Source: an uncultured Candidatus Saccharibacteria bacterium (GTDB taxonomy: Bacteria; Patescibacteriota; Saccharimonadia; Saccharimonadales; UBA4665). Taken from it: a stretch of 64,000 bases of DNA. The notes beneath the pieces were generated by a model. The model saw only the letters and a list, made by a program, of their open reading frames with translations. It ran no database searches and was not told the origin of the DNA. The stretch spans positions 29,158 to 93,157 of the forward strand of contig CALBGR010000014.1 in NCBI GenBank assembly GCA_937892705.1, read 5' to 3'. Numbering within the stretch: the first letter of the stretch is position 1; each line of letters opens with the position of its first letter. This document shows positions 1 through 7,694 of this stretch, piece by piece. Made by a program: the position numbers and the translations under genes.

Positions 1-1202
1 CCAATAAAGCTTACAAACAACACTGTTTCAGGACGCTTGCGCAGCTGCGGATAACGTACCCGAACTGCGGTGTCTCGCTGACGCTCCAAGCTCTTCGCAG
101 AATACACAGGTAAATCTGCGTTAGCGCGCATGAAGCTGTATTTATCAGTTTGTATCATTTGTTTTGCAAAATAAGCTTCAGGCATGATACTTCGGGCAAC
201 TGCAGCAAAACCGCCTCGTTTTAACATATCTTTCCGATATATTGCCCAGCAGCTGCTCAACACCGGTGGACGATTAAAGAATCTTCGTGGCGGTGCAAGT
301 TCCCAAAAATACCGTGACGCCTGGATAAGCGAAAGTTGCGGCTTATCTGAATTGTGGCGCAAAGGCAGCACACAAAGCATTCGTTTTTTACGAGCAAGCA
401 TCGTTACGACAATCTGTCGAATTGTGTCTGGACGGAATCGCATATCAACACCGCAAAACAGCATAATTTCACCGTTTGCTTCTCGAAGAAGCTTGTCGTA
501 TGCTTGATTTTTTGCCAGCCAATTTTCCTTCGGCAAATCACCTTTTACAAACCGTACACCTTTATGTGCAAAATCACGAATAATTTCAGGAGTACGCTTA
601 AGCTGAGAACAGTCATCGAGCACGAGTACTTCAAGCTTAGGATATTCATTTGAAAGTAGAGACTGTAAACATTCATACAAATCATCGGTTTCGTTACGTG
701 CCGGAATAGCCACGGTAACTGTTGGCGCTTCGTTAGTAGTAAGTGCTAACTCTTGTCGAGTTAACTTAGTACGCCGAAACGTACGTATAACACTTGAAAG
801 CAGCAATGTCCCAGCGCCAAGCTGTAAAATTATTGCGATTAAACCCCAGGTATTCATAGATATATAACCGCTGCTCGTCACCCACCAGGCCGCGCATATC
901 AGCAGCTGCATGCACCCAAAAACTACGGATGAGCGCAGCGTGACACGGTCCATATATTGTAAATTCATACGATTTTCAAAGATCCGCAGACCATTAATTA
1001 ATCGATACATTGAAACAACTGCAAGTAGCACGGTTGCCCACGAAAATGACAATGCAAGAAGTGCGCCTGAGCAAAAAGTAGCCAGACACATAGCCAGACC
1101 GCTTAAAAGCAATCTGGTAATCGTGTGTTTCCAAAGCAGCGCACTATGCACCAAAATTTCAAGCGCGATGCTTGCTGTTAGTAAGACAAGTATTAGCTGC
1201 AT
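1..1202 (-). CDS. Family 2 glycosyltransferase, membrane-anchored (3' end outside window)
   Basis: Reading the minus strand from the ATG at 1202 gives an open frame that runs off the left edge. The first ~150 residues hold several hydrophobic segments. A GT2-type domain follows, starting with the strand TVTVAIPARNETDD, then VLVLDDCSQ (an acidic nucleotide-sugar binding site) and later CGVDMRF in place of the usual DxD. The family moves sugars from nucleotide sugars onto lipids or polymers, so an envelope polysaccharide role is inferred. A TATAGT hexamer lies 9 bases before the ATG with no ribosome binding site, suggesting a leaderless message. The C-terminus is not visible and the substrate cannot be told. 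Confidence 0.8.
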   Translation of the reverse strand, partial: MQLILVLLTASIALEILVHSALLWKHTITRLLLSGLAMCLATFCSGALLALSFSWATVLLAVVSMYRLINGLRIFENRMNLQYMDRVTLRSSVVFGCMQLLICAAWWVTSSGYISMNTWGLIAIILQLGAGTLLLSSVIRTFRRTKLTRQELALTTNEAPTVTVAIPARNETDDLYECLQSLLSNEYPKLEVLVLDDCSQLKRTPEIIRDFAHKGVRFVKGDLPKENWLAKNQAYDKLLREANGEIMLFCGVDMRFRPDTIRQIVVTMLARKKRMLCVLPLRHNSDKPQLSLIQASRYFWELAPPRRFFNRPPVLSSCWAIYRKDMLKRGGFAAVARSIMPEAYFAKQMIQTDKYSFMRANADLPVYSAKSLERQRDTAVRVRYPQLRKRPETVLFVSFI

Positions 1203-1243
1203 TATGCATACACTATACTAAATAATGACTGCTGCATACCAGG

Positions 1244-1301
1244 TTGACTTCATTAAAGATATGCGATATATTGACACAGAAGGCCTACGATTACTGTAGG
1301 C
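1244..1301 (+). promoter_or_regulatory. Promoter of secE-nusG with a hairpin at the transcript start
   Basis: TTGACT (1244-1249), a 17-base spacer and TATATT (1267-1272) form a good sigma-70-type promoter. The stem GCCTAC/GTAGGC (1283-1288 with 1296-1301) would sit at the very 5' end of the RNA and is followed by TATTTTATTT. It may be a stabilising 5' hairpin or a weak attenuator. Confidence 0.6.
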
Positions 1302-1329
1302 TATTTTATTTGGGAGGAGAAACGAGCGC

Positions 1330-1788
1330 ATGTCCGCTGAAAAAGGAAAAAAACCGCTCAAAAGAGTAAAGAGGCGCCTAAAGAGCGCTCCGACTCTGCG
1401 AGAGCAAACCGCGCAGCAAAGTGCTGCTGAAAAAAAGCCTAGCCGCATTAAAAAAATTATAAATGCGCCATTTGTATTGATATTCCGTGTCATAAAAGCG
1501 GTAGCGCTGTTTATTGCGAGAAGTCCTATCGGTCGTATAGCGGTTGCGGTTTGGAAAAGTCGCGTATTTACCCCTATTAGGTTTATCTTTAAGCTTCTTG
1601 CAAAGATAACGTTATTAAGCTACTTTGCAAACGCCTTTCGAGAGTTACGTCTGGTTGTATGGCCAAACGCTTCAACTACTTGGCGACTGACTGGCGCAGT
1701 TCTGATGTTTGGTATCGTGTTCGGCTGTTTTATCGCCGGCATTGATTATATATTAGAAAAAGGATTTAGAGAGGTAATACTCAAATGA
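1330..1788 (+). CDS. secE: Preprotein translocase subunit SecE
   Basis: SecE clamps the SecY channel in the membrane and is needed for protein export. The C-terminal ~60 residues fit the family: the amphipathic stretch FRELRLVVWPNASTTWR followed by one membrane segment (GAVLMFGIVFGCFIAGIDYI). At 152 aa it is longer than single-span SecE (about 60 aa). The extra N-terminal ~85 residues are Lys/Arg-rich and probably face the cytoplasm. GGGAGGAG lies about 10 bases before the ATG. It overlaps nusG by 4 bases (ATGA), the classic secE-nusG pair. Confidence 0.93.
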   Translation: MSAEKGKKPLKRVKRRLKSAPTLREQTAQQSAAEKKPSRIKKIINAPFVLIFRVIKAVALFIARSPIGRIAVAVWKSRVFTPIRFIFKLLAKITLLSYFANAFRELRLVVWPNASTTWRLTGAVLMFGIVFGCFIAGIDYILEKGFREVILK

Positions 1789-2327
1789 GCAAACGTTATG
1801 ATTCAAGCAGGGCTTGGTATGCAATTCATACCTACAGCGGCTACGAGGAAAAAGTAGCCGAAAGTATCCGTCAGCGTGCGGAAAGTTTAGATATGAAAGA
1901 TAAGATCTTTCAAGCTATTGTGCCAAAAGAAAAAATGATTGAAGTAAAGAACGGCAAGCGCAAGGTTGTCGAAAAGCGTATCTTCCAAGGTTATGTACTC
2001 GTAGAAATGAAAATGAGCGAAGATGCTTGGTATATTGTGCGCAACACGCCGTCAGTAACAGGTTTTGTTGGAACAGGCACCGAACCAACACCTATCAGCA
2101 AGGAAGAGATCGAAAAGATCATGAAGCGTATGGGCCGCGAAGAGCCAAAGCACAAGATCGACTACACAGAAGGTGAAGTAGTAAGTATTATCGACGGTCC
2201 CTTCAAAGGATTTGATGGTTCTATTTCAGAAATCGATGTACAGAAGGGTAAACTAAAAGTACTTGTAAATATGTTCGGCCGCGAAACCCCAGTCGAACTC
2301 GATGCGCTACAAGTAAAGAAAGTATAA
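1785..2327 (+). CDS. nusG: Transcription termination/antitermination factor NusG
   Basis: NusG binds RNA polymerase and links it to Rho or to ribosomes. The protein has the usual length (180 aa), an NGN domain beginning AWYAIHTYSGYEEKVAESI, the motif VRNTPSVTGFVG near residue 90, and a C-terminal KOW domain with VSIIDGPFKGFDGSISEID followed by VNMFGRETPVELD. Its start is coupled to secE by a 4-base overlap. The gene order secE-nusG-rplK-rplA is widely conserved in bacteria, which supports the call. Confidence 0.97.
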   Translation: MSKRYDSSRAWYAIHTYSGYEEKVAESIRQRAESLDMKDKIFQAIVPKEKMIEVKNGKRKVVEKRIFQGYVLVEMKMSEDAWYIVRNTPSVTGFVGTGTEPTPISKEEIEKIMKRMGREEPKHKIDYTEGEVVSIIDGPFKGFDGSISEIDVQKGKLKVLVNMFGRETPVELDALQVKKV

Positions 2328-2338
2328 GTTGTCTTATC

Positions 2339-2367
2339 TGGACAACTGCTTGGTTTTGTAGTAAAAT
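2339..2367 (+). promoter_or_regulatory. Promoter of rplK-rplA
   Basis: TGGACA (2339-2344), 17 bases, TAAAAT (2362-2367): each box matches consensus at five of six positions. The L11-L1 genes can therefore be transcribed separately from secE-nusG. A leader of about 110 bases separates this site from rplK. Confidence 0.6.
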
Positions 2368-2483
2368 ACAGCAGTTACGCACAATGTGGCACTGCTTCAT
2401 TTACCACAACAAAATATAGCTTATCTACTTCCTAACTTAGATAAAAGCAAGGTTTGTCTCATTATTCAAAGGAGTAAAAAACT

Positions 2484-2912
2484 ATGGCAAAAGCTGTAAA
2501 AGCAAACTTAAAGATGAGAATTCCAGCTGGCCGTGCTTCTGCAGCACCACCAGTCGGTAGTACCCTTGGTCAGTATGGCGTAAACATGATGGATTTTATT
2601 AATCCATTCAACGAAGCTACCAAGGATATGCAAGGGCAAACAGTAACTGCGCACATCACGATTTATGATGATCGCTCGATGGATTTCCGTGTTGTTGGTC
2701 CACCAACTGACGATCTTATCCGTGCAGAACTTGGTATTGATAAAGGTTCAGGTAAGCCAAATAGCGAAAAAATCACTAAAAAACTTACCGATGCACAACT
2801 CACCAAGATTGCTGAAGTGAAGGCAAAAGATATGAACACCGACAATATTGAGGCAGTAAAAAAGATGGTAGCTGGCACTGCCCGTTCAATGGGTGTTGAA
2901 ATCGAAGGTTAA
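2484..2912 (+). CDS. rplK: 50S ribosomal protein L11
   Basis: L11 binds 23S rRNA at the GTPase-associated centre. The 142-aa protein has the normal length and the signature stretches KANLKMRIPAGRASAAPPVG, LGQYGVNMMDFINPFNEAT and, near the C-terminus, the rRNA-binding stretch KAKDMNTDNIEAVKKMVAGT. AAAGGAG sits 9 bases before the ATG. It is cotranscribed with rplA, 60 bases downstream. Confidence 0.97.
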   Translation: MAKAVKANLKMRIPAGRASAAPPVGSTLGQYGVNMMDFINPFNEATKDMQGQTVTAHITIYDDRSMDFRVVGPPTDDLIRAELGIDKGSGKPNSEKITKKLTDAQLTKIAEVKAKDMNTDNIEAVKKMVAGTARSMGVEIEG

Positions 2913-2930
2913 TGTATTAAACAGTAAATT

Positions 2931-2960
2931 TGTGGGAGGCATGAAGCCGATTGCACCACG
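2931..2960 (+). promoter_or_regulatory. Probable L1-binding autoregulatory site in the rplA leader
   Basis: Between rplK and rplA the RNA can fold as GTGG-(GA)-GGC-ATGAA-GCC-(GATTGCA)-CCAC: outer stem 2932-2935 with 2956-2959, inner stem 2938-2940 with 2946-2948. Two short stems around an asymmetric loop with GA on the 5' side is the arrangement known for ribosomal protein L1 targets in 23S rRNA and in archaeal and bacterial L1 mRNAs. It ends a few bases before the AAAGGAG ribosome binding site of rplA, so L1 binding could block initiation. Confidence 0.65.
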
Positions 2961-2972
2961 AAAGGAGAAAAT

Positions 2973-3893
2973 ATGGCAGAAGATAAAGCAAAGAAAGCAG
3001 AAGAAGCTGTAAAAGAAGTTCAAGAACAAACTCCAGACACAGAGGTCCAAGAGACAACCGAAAAAGAAGCTAAAAAAGGCGTAGCAAAGGCTGGCAAGCG
3101 CAGTGCTAAGGCGCTTAGAGAGGCTGAGGCGAAAGCCGAGAAGGAAAAACGCAAGGCAGAACAAGCTGAGAGCAAGGAAGAAGCTAAGCCAAAGCAAGTA
3201 GCAAAACCTACTCGTTCACGTCTTGAACGCCGTGGTAAAAAGTATCGCGAAAGCGCAAAGTTGATTGAAAAGGGCAAGACATACACTTTGACTGAGGCAA
3301 TTGAGCTTGCTCAAAAAACAAGCAGTGTAAAGTTTGATGCAACCGTTGAGCTGCATGTAAACTTGAATGTTGATCCTCGCCATGCTGATCAAAACATTCG
3401 CGACAACCTAGTGCTTCCAGCTGGTACAGGAAAAACTGTGCGTGTGGCAGTATTTGCTGACGACAATGTAAAAGGCGCAGACCTTACCGGTATAGAAAAA
3501 ATCACCAAGGAACTCGATAAAGGCAACCTAAATTTCGATATCCTGATCGCTACACCAGCAAACATGCCAAAGCTTGGTAAATATGCTCGTGTACTTGGTC
3601 CACGCGGTCTTATGCCAAATCCAAAGAGCGGTACTGTAACAACTGACCTTGAGAAAGCTGTTGAACAGGCAAAGGCTGGTCGTGTTGAATACCGTGTAGA
3701 CAGCACTGGTATCGTACATGTAGGCGCAGGTAAAGTAAGCTTTAAGACTGCTGATCTTGAAGCAAATATCCGCGCAATCCTTGCAAGTATCAAAAACAAT
3801 AAACCTGCAAGCGTAAAGGGCAGCTACGTGAAATCGATTACACTTACCACAACTATGGGTCCTGCTATCTCTGTAGCAACCTCGGAGATGTAA
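2973..3893 (+). CDS. rplA: 50S ribosomal protein L1 with an N-terminal charged extension
   Basis: L1 forms the mobile stalk at the ribosomal E site and represses its own mRNA in many bacteria. Residues from about 80 onward match L1 (RGKKYRESAKLIEKGKTYTL, and the signature GKYARVLGPRGLMPNPKSGT). The first ~75 residues are an added low-complexity tail of Lys, Glu and Ala, making 306 aa against about 230 in most bacteria. Such tails occur on ribosomal proteins of some reduced bacteria; their role is unknown. AAAGGAG precedes the ATG. Confidence 0.95.
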   Translation: MAEDKAKKAEEAVKEVQEQTPDTEVQETTEKEAKKGVAKAGKRSAKALREAEAKAEKEKRKAEQAESKEEAKPKQVAKPTRSRLERRGKKYRESAKLIEKGKTYTLTEAIELAQKTSSVKFDATVELHVNLNVDPRHADQNIRDNLVLPAGTGKTVRVAVFADDNVKGADLTGIEKITKELDKGNLNFDILIATPANMPKLGKYARVLGPRGLMPNPKSGTVTTDLEKAVEQAKAGRVEYRVDSTGIVHVGAGKVSFKTADLEANIRAILASIKNNKPASVKGSYVKSITLTTTMGPAISVATSEM

Positions 3894-3913
3894 TTCAAAT
3901 TTGCCCACGCAAT

Positions 3914-3947
3914 AAAAAACCGCACCGTTCCCATGTGCGGCTTTTTA
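3914..3947. terminator. Rho-independent terminator after rplA
   Basis: CCGCAC (3920-3925) pairs with GTGCGG (3935-3940) across a 9-base loop and is flanked by runs of A and T, so it could work in either direction. It ends the rplK-rplA unit. Confidence 0.85.
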
Positions 3948-4022
3948 TATTGTAAAAATTAATATTTACTAGCGAAATGCTTTTGCAATCTGTACAATAA
4001 TATGTAAATCGAGAGGGTAACA

Positions 4023-4736
4023 ATGGGAGTATTCAGTAATCTACAAATTCTTGATGCAATCGAAAAGGGGCATATCAAGTGCGTGCCATTCAATCCAAAG
4101 CACGTCAGTCACGCGAGCCTAGATGTGACACTCGGATACTACTATTATCGTACAGAACGTACTGGCGATAAAACTGTTTATAATCCTTTCTCTGAAAAAG
4201 ATGTAGCTAGATATTTTGGCGAACCTCGAGAAGCAATTCCACATAAGGAATGGTGTGATAAAAACGGTCTCCAGCTCGCAGAGGGCATTCCGGAAGATCA
4301 TCCTGTCATTCCACTGCGTCCAGGTGAACGTATACTTGCACACACCCATGAATTCTTCGGCATTACACCACCAGGGGCATGTGAAGTAAAAAGTCGCTCA
4401 AGCTGGGGTCGCAATGGTATTGCTGTATGTTTTGACGCAGGCTGGATTGATCCAGGATATATCAACCGTCTAACACTGGAAGTTTATAACTTAAACCAGC
4501 ACGAGACGGTACTGTTGCCAGTTGGCGAACGCATCGCCCAGATTGTGTTCCACGAGACTGGCGAAGTAGCCGGCAATTATGGTAAAGGACGAGACGGTGG
4601 CTTTAGCGGTAAGTACCAATCAGGCACAGATCTTAATGAGCTTATTCGAACCTGGACGCCTGATATGATGCTTCCGAAAGCGTATAAAGATAAGCGAGAA
4701 CTACCAAAACCAATCGAAGGACTAAAGGCAAAATAA
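4023..4736 (+). CDS. dcd: dCTP deaminase / dUTPase-family protein
   Basis: Members deaminate dCTP to dUTP, and bifunctional forms go on to dUMP. The 237-aa protein carries the family motifs KSRSSWGRNG (Ser and Arg of the active site), DAGWIDPGYINRLTLEVYN (the catalytic Glu lies in TLE), GERIAQIVFHE, and the C-terminal GKYQSGTD. It overlaps the next gene, a thymidylate kinase-ThyX fusion, by one base, so the two together can make dTDP from dCTP. This favours the bifunctional form that yields dUMP directly, but the motifs alone do not settle it. GAGAGGG precedes the ATG. Confidence 0.88.
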   Translation: MGVFSNLQILDAIEKGHIKCVPFNPKHVSHASLDVTLGYYYYRTERTGDKTVYNPFSEKDVARYFGEPREAIPHKEWCDKNGLQLAEGIPEDHPVIPLRPGERILAHTHEFFGITPPGACEVKSRSSWGRNGIAVCFDAGWIDPGYINRLTLEVYNLNQHETVLLPVGERIAQIVFHETGEVAGNYGKGRDGGFSGKYQSGTDLNELIRTWTPDMMLPKAYKDKRELPKPIEGLKAK

Positions 4737-7081
4737 TGGCAGATTACCCAGGAAAATTTATCGTCATCGAAGGCACAGACGGATCAGGCAAAGGAACACA
4801 GTTCAAGCTTCTGAAGGAGCGTCTTGAAGCCGAAGGCTACGATGTTGCAACTTTCGATTTTCCGCAGTACGATAAACCTTCCAGCCACTTCATACTGCGG
4901 TATCTCAATGGAGAGTACGGTGGCGTAGACGAGGTGGGGCCATACACAGGGTCCCTCTTTTTTGCATTAGATCGTTATGAGGCTGCGCCTGAAATTCGTG
5001 CCGCGCTTGAGGCAGGCAAAATTGTACTCGCTAATCGCTTTACCGGCTCAAATATGGCGCATCAGGGCACAAAATTTTCACACTCCGAAGAACGGCGTGG
5101 TTACTTTATTTGGCTAGACAACTTAGAATTCATGCAGCTTAAGATTCCTCGTCCTGATATTAACTTTGTGCTTCGAGTGCCCGCTGATATTGCCCAGCAG
5201 CTCGTGGACAAAAAAGAGACACGCAGTTATACCGATAGGAAGCGCGACCTACATGAAGCTGATTTAGATCATCTGAAAAAATCAGTCGAAGTTTATGACG
5301 TATTATGCGATCTTTTCCCAAATGATTTTGAGCGTATTGACTGCGTTCGCAGCGGAAAACTGATGAGTATTGAACAAGTACATAAATTAATATGGGAGAA
5401 AGTATACGCTATGTTGCCAAAGCCGTCACGAAAGAAAGCAGCTGCCTCAAAAACCACCAATACAACCACCGACACACCAAACCCATACATTAAAAAAACA
5501 AATACTGGCTATGAGATCACTAAAGCCGGGATCGACTTTTTAGACGAAGCTGTCACAAATACCGAAAATAATGTATATGCATTTACCAGCAAGCTTAGTC
5601 CTGTTACTATCGCTGCGGCTATGGCGCGTCTCAGCCGACGTGGCGATGATATGCGAGTCACCATCTTAGATGAGTTTGCGCATACCATGGAAAAGGACAA
5701 GCAGCTGCTTCAGCGTGTGATCACCGCATATGGTGACGATTCTGTCCAACAGCTTGTTGGGCAACATATCGTCGTAGAAAACGCGAGCAATCTACTTACC
5801 AAAAAACTAGAGTGGGGCCGCTTGGCAGCATACCTAGAACAATCAACTCGTTATATCTACTTCGACCAGAAAGACAAGCACGGCAAGTATAAGTACTTTA
5901 CTCCGAGTAACCTAGATAAAAAAACCAAGGCAGCATATGAATCGGCCATGGATACCATTTTCAAACTATACTCTGAAATGGTCCATCGGCTTACCGAATA
6001 CGTACAAAAGAACTCAACTGTGCCAGAAAAAGAACGAGATGCTGCGTGGCGCAGTGCAACACGCGCCCAGGCTTGTGACGCAGCACGACCAGTGTTGCCG
6101 GTAGCTACTCAGTCTACAGTAGGTATTTTTGCGTCTGGTCAAGCACTTGAGAGCCTCATTATGCATCTTTTATCAGATGAACTACTGGAAGCTCGGGAAG
6201 TTGGACAGCAGATTCTACAAGAGGCACGCAAAACCATTCCTGTTTTCTTAGAGCGCGCTGACAAGCCAGAACGAGGCGGCGCAACAATTGCATACCGTGC
6301 AAATACTCGCAGTGCTGTTCGTGAACTCGCCCAAGATTTGCTCCCAGTGCAGCACACAGACGCACCAGAACCAGTTATACTCACCGACGTATGGCCACGT
6401 AATGAACTGGATATCGTTGCCGATATACTATACGAACACAGCAATTTGTCGCTTGAAGAAATACGCGCGAAAGTCGCAACCTGGCCGTATGATAAAAAAG
6501 TTTCAGTACTTAATACCTACATCGGTGAGCGACTCAATCGCCGTCACCGTCCTGGTCGTGCCTTTGAAAAGATACATTACAGTTTTGATCTATTCTGCGA
6601 CTACGGCATTTTCCGCGACCTGCAGCGTCACCGCATGGTTGATGATCTGGGCTGGCAGACACTTACTCCAAGATACGGCTATGATATTCCGCAACTCGTA
6701 GAAGAAGCAGGGCTCAGCGAACTATTTGAACGATGCTTTGATATCAGTCTTGCGCTTTACAGTGAACTGCAAAAGGCTGGTTACGAAACAGAAGCTCAAT
6801 ATGCAACGCTGCTTGGTCACAAGATGCGCTGGAAGGTGACCATGAATGCCCGCGAAGCATATCACTTCTGTGAATTGCGTACCGCACCACAAGGTCACCC
6901 AGGCTATCGCAAGCTTGCCCAGCATATGTACGAAACAATCGCAACTGTACATCCGCTCATTGCCGAAGGCATGACATTTGTAAATCAAGACGAGGACCCA
7001 GAGTTAACCCGTTTGGCTGCTGAACGCTATAGCCAATTCAAGCTTGCGCAGCTCGAAAAACAACAAGCCAATCAAAACTAA
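4736..7081 (+). CDS. Thymidylate kinase fused to a duplicated ThyX (FAD-dependent thymidylate synthase)
   Basis: Residues 1-225 are a thymidylate kinase, with P-loop EGTDGSGKGT, LDRYEAAPEI and the region AGKIVLANRFTGSNMAHQG. A Lys/Thr-rich linker follows to about 255. The rest consists of two ThyX-like regions. The first has EQSTRYIYF near residue 370, matching the second half of the ThyX signature but with its His-Arg replaced (EWGRLAAYL). The second has RHR near residue 630 and TPRYGYDIP. Each half keeps part of the active-site signature, so one composite site is likely. Product: dUMP to dTMP with a folate carbon and FAD, then dTMP to dTDP. Coupled to dcd by a TAATG overlap. A sequencing join of two genes is unlikely because the frame is intact for 781 codons. 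Confidence 0.88.
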   Translation: MADYPGKFIVIEGTDGSGKGTQFKLLKERLEAEGYDVATFDFPQYDKPSSHFILRYLNGEYGGVDEVGPYTGSLFFALDRYEAAPEIRAALEAGKIVLANRFTGSNMAHQGTKFSHSEERRGYFIWLDNLEFMQLKIPRPDINFVLRVPADIAQQLVDKKETRSYTDRKRDLHEADLDHLKKSVEVYDVLCDLFPNDFERIDCVRSGKLMSIEQVHKLIWEKVYAMLPKPSRKKAAASKTTNTTTDTPNPYIKKTNTGYEITKAGIDFLDEAVTNTENNVYAFTSKLSPVTIAAAMARLSRRGDDMRVTILDEFAHTMEKDKQLLQRVITAYGDDSVQQLVGQHIVVENASNLLTKKLEWGRLAAYLEQSTRYIYFDQKDKHGKYKYFTPSNLDKKTKAAYESAMDTIFKLYSEMVHRLTEYVQKNSTVPEKERDAAWRSATRAQACDAARPVLPVATQSTVGIFASGQALESLIMHLLSDELLEAREVGQQILQEARKTIPVFLERADKPERGGATIAYRANTRSAVRELAQDLLPVQHTDAPEPVILTDVWPRNELDIVADILYEHSNLSLEEIRAKVATWPYDKKVSVLNTYIGERLNRRHRPGRAFEKIHYSFDLFCDYGIFRDLQRHRMVDDLGWQTLTPRYGYDIPQLVEEAGLSELFERCFDISLALYSELQKAGYETEAQYATLLGHKMRWKVTMNAREAYHFCELRTAPQGHPGYRKLAQHMYETIATVHPLIAEGMTFVNQDEDPELTRLAAERYSQFKLAQLEKQQANQN

Positions 7082-7101
7082 CCCATTACTACAAACCACG
7101 C

Positions 7102-7174
7102 TACATATAGCGCTATTTCTGCCGCTCACCCTATATGTAAGGTTGTCATCGTACTTTTTTGTAAACGAAAGTAC
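7102..7174. other. Intergenic region with two inverted repeats after tmk-thyX
   Basis: TACATATAG (7102-7110) pairs with CTATATGTA (7131-7139) over a 20-base loop, and GTACTTT (7151-7157) with AAAGTAC (7168-7174). Neither is followed by a clear T run. They may end the dcd-tmk-thyX message or stabilise its 3' end. Nothing coding was seen between 7082 and 7237. Confidence 0.35.
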
Positions 7175-7237
7175 ACTTTCTTATTATACACATTATACAA
7201 CTTATGGTAGCGTTTGTCAATTTTCTGCATAAAATTG

Positions 7238-7267
7238 TTGACATTTACAAATAAATATAGTTATATG
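7238..7267 (+). promoter_or_regulatory. Candidate promoter of the attenuator leader
   Basis: A perfect TTGACA (7238-7243) is followed after 18 bases by TATATG (7262-7267). The predicted start near 7274 coincides with the first structured part of the leader. The -10 box is weak, so this is provisional. Confidence 0.45.
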
Positions 7268-7271
7268 TTAT

Positions 7272-7409
7272 ACATGGTTTCAGTCATGTGCAACAATACA
7301 GCCAAGATTCTCGTCCACGGAGTAGGGCTGTGTTTTGCTATGGTTGAAGCCGAATAAAATTTGAACACAAGCCCTAGAACCCACAGGCTTCAACCGAAGC
7401 CTGTTTTTT
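7272..7409 (+). promoter_or_regulatory. Attenuator-like leader with mutually exclusive stems and a terminator
   Basis: The strong terminator is ACAGGCTTC (7383-7391) with GAAGCCTGT (7396-7404), then six T. Its left arm lies inside GGCTTCAACC (7386-7395), which is also the exact complement of GGTTGAAGCC (7342-7351), so an antiterminator can form instead. Further upstream, AGGGCTGTGTT (7324-7334) can pair with AACACAAGCCCT (7364-7375, one bulge) or with ACAGCC (7298-7303). This is the architecture of a riboswitch or protein-controlled attenuator. The ligand is unknown and the sequence does not match a riboswitch class I recognise. Confidence 0.7.
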
Positions 7410-7432
7410 AATGTAAGAATCAGGAGGAGATC

Positions 7433-7606
7433 ATGTACAAGCACACAGCAGATCATCAAGAAACACTGCAACACCCCGAAGGAGATAATATAGATACACA
7501 CGAACATACGTCGTCTGAAGAAACAGTAGGGATATTTGTAGGAAGAATATTGAGTCAGGAGGAGATAGAAGTACAACTAGACAAACAGCCATACATGGGC
7601 GATTAG
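7433..7606 (+). CDS. Small acidic protein of 57 aa, unknown
   Basis: The ATG at 7433 has a near-ideal ribosome binding site (AGGAGGAG, 7422-7429) and lies 23 bases after the attenuator terminator, so it is very likely translated. The product is polar and acidic, with His residues near the N-terminus and no membrane segment or signal peptide (MYKHTADHQETLQHPEGD at the start, SQEEIEVQLDKQPYMGD at the end). I recognise no family. It lies 88 bases before a transglutaminase-fold gene under the same leader, so it could be a partner or substrate of that protein; this is only an inference from position. Confidence 0.6.
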   Translation: MYKHTADHQETLQHPEGDNIDTHEHTSSEETVGIFVGRILSQEEIEVQLDKQPYMGD

Positions 7607-7694
7607 AAAAGCACTCAACATAACCATATCTAATCTGATACATCACAACAGATAAATCGCGTAATTCAGCAATACAGATCAGGGATGAACAGCT

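Noticed and set aside
184..653. Two plus-strand open frames of about 100 codons
   Set aside because: They lie opposite the glycosyltransferase read on the minus strand, which has clear family motifs; the plus frames have no ribosome binding site or recognisable sequence.
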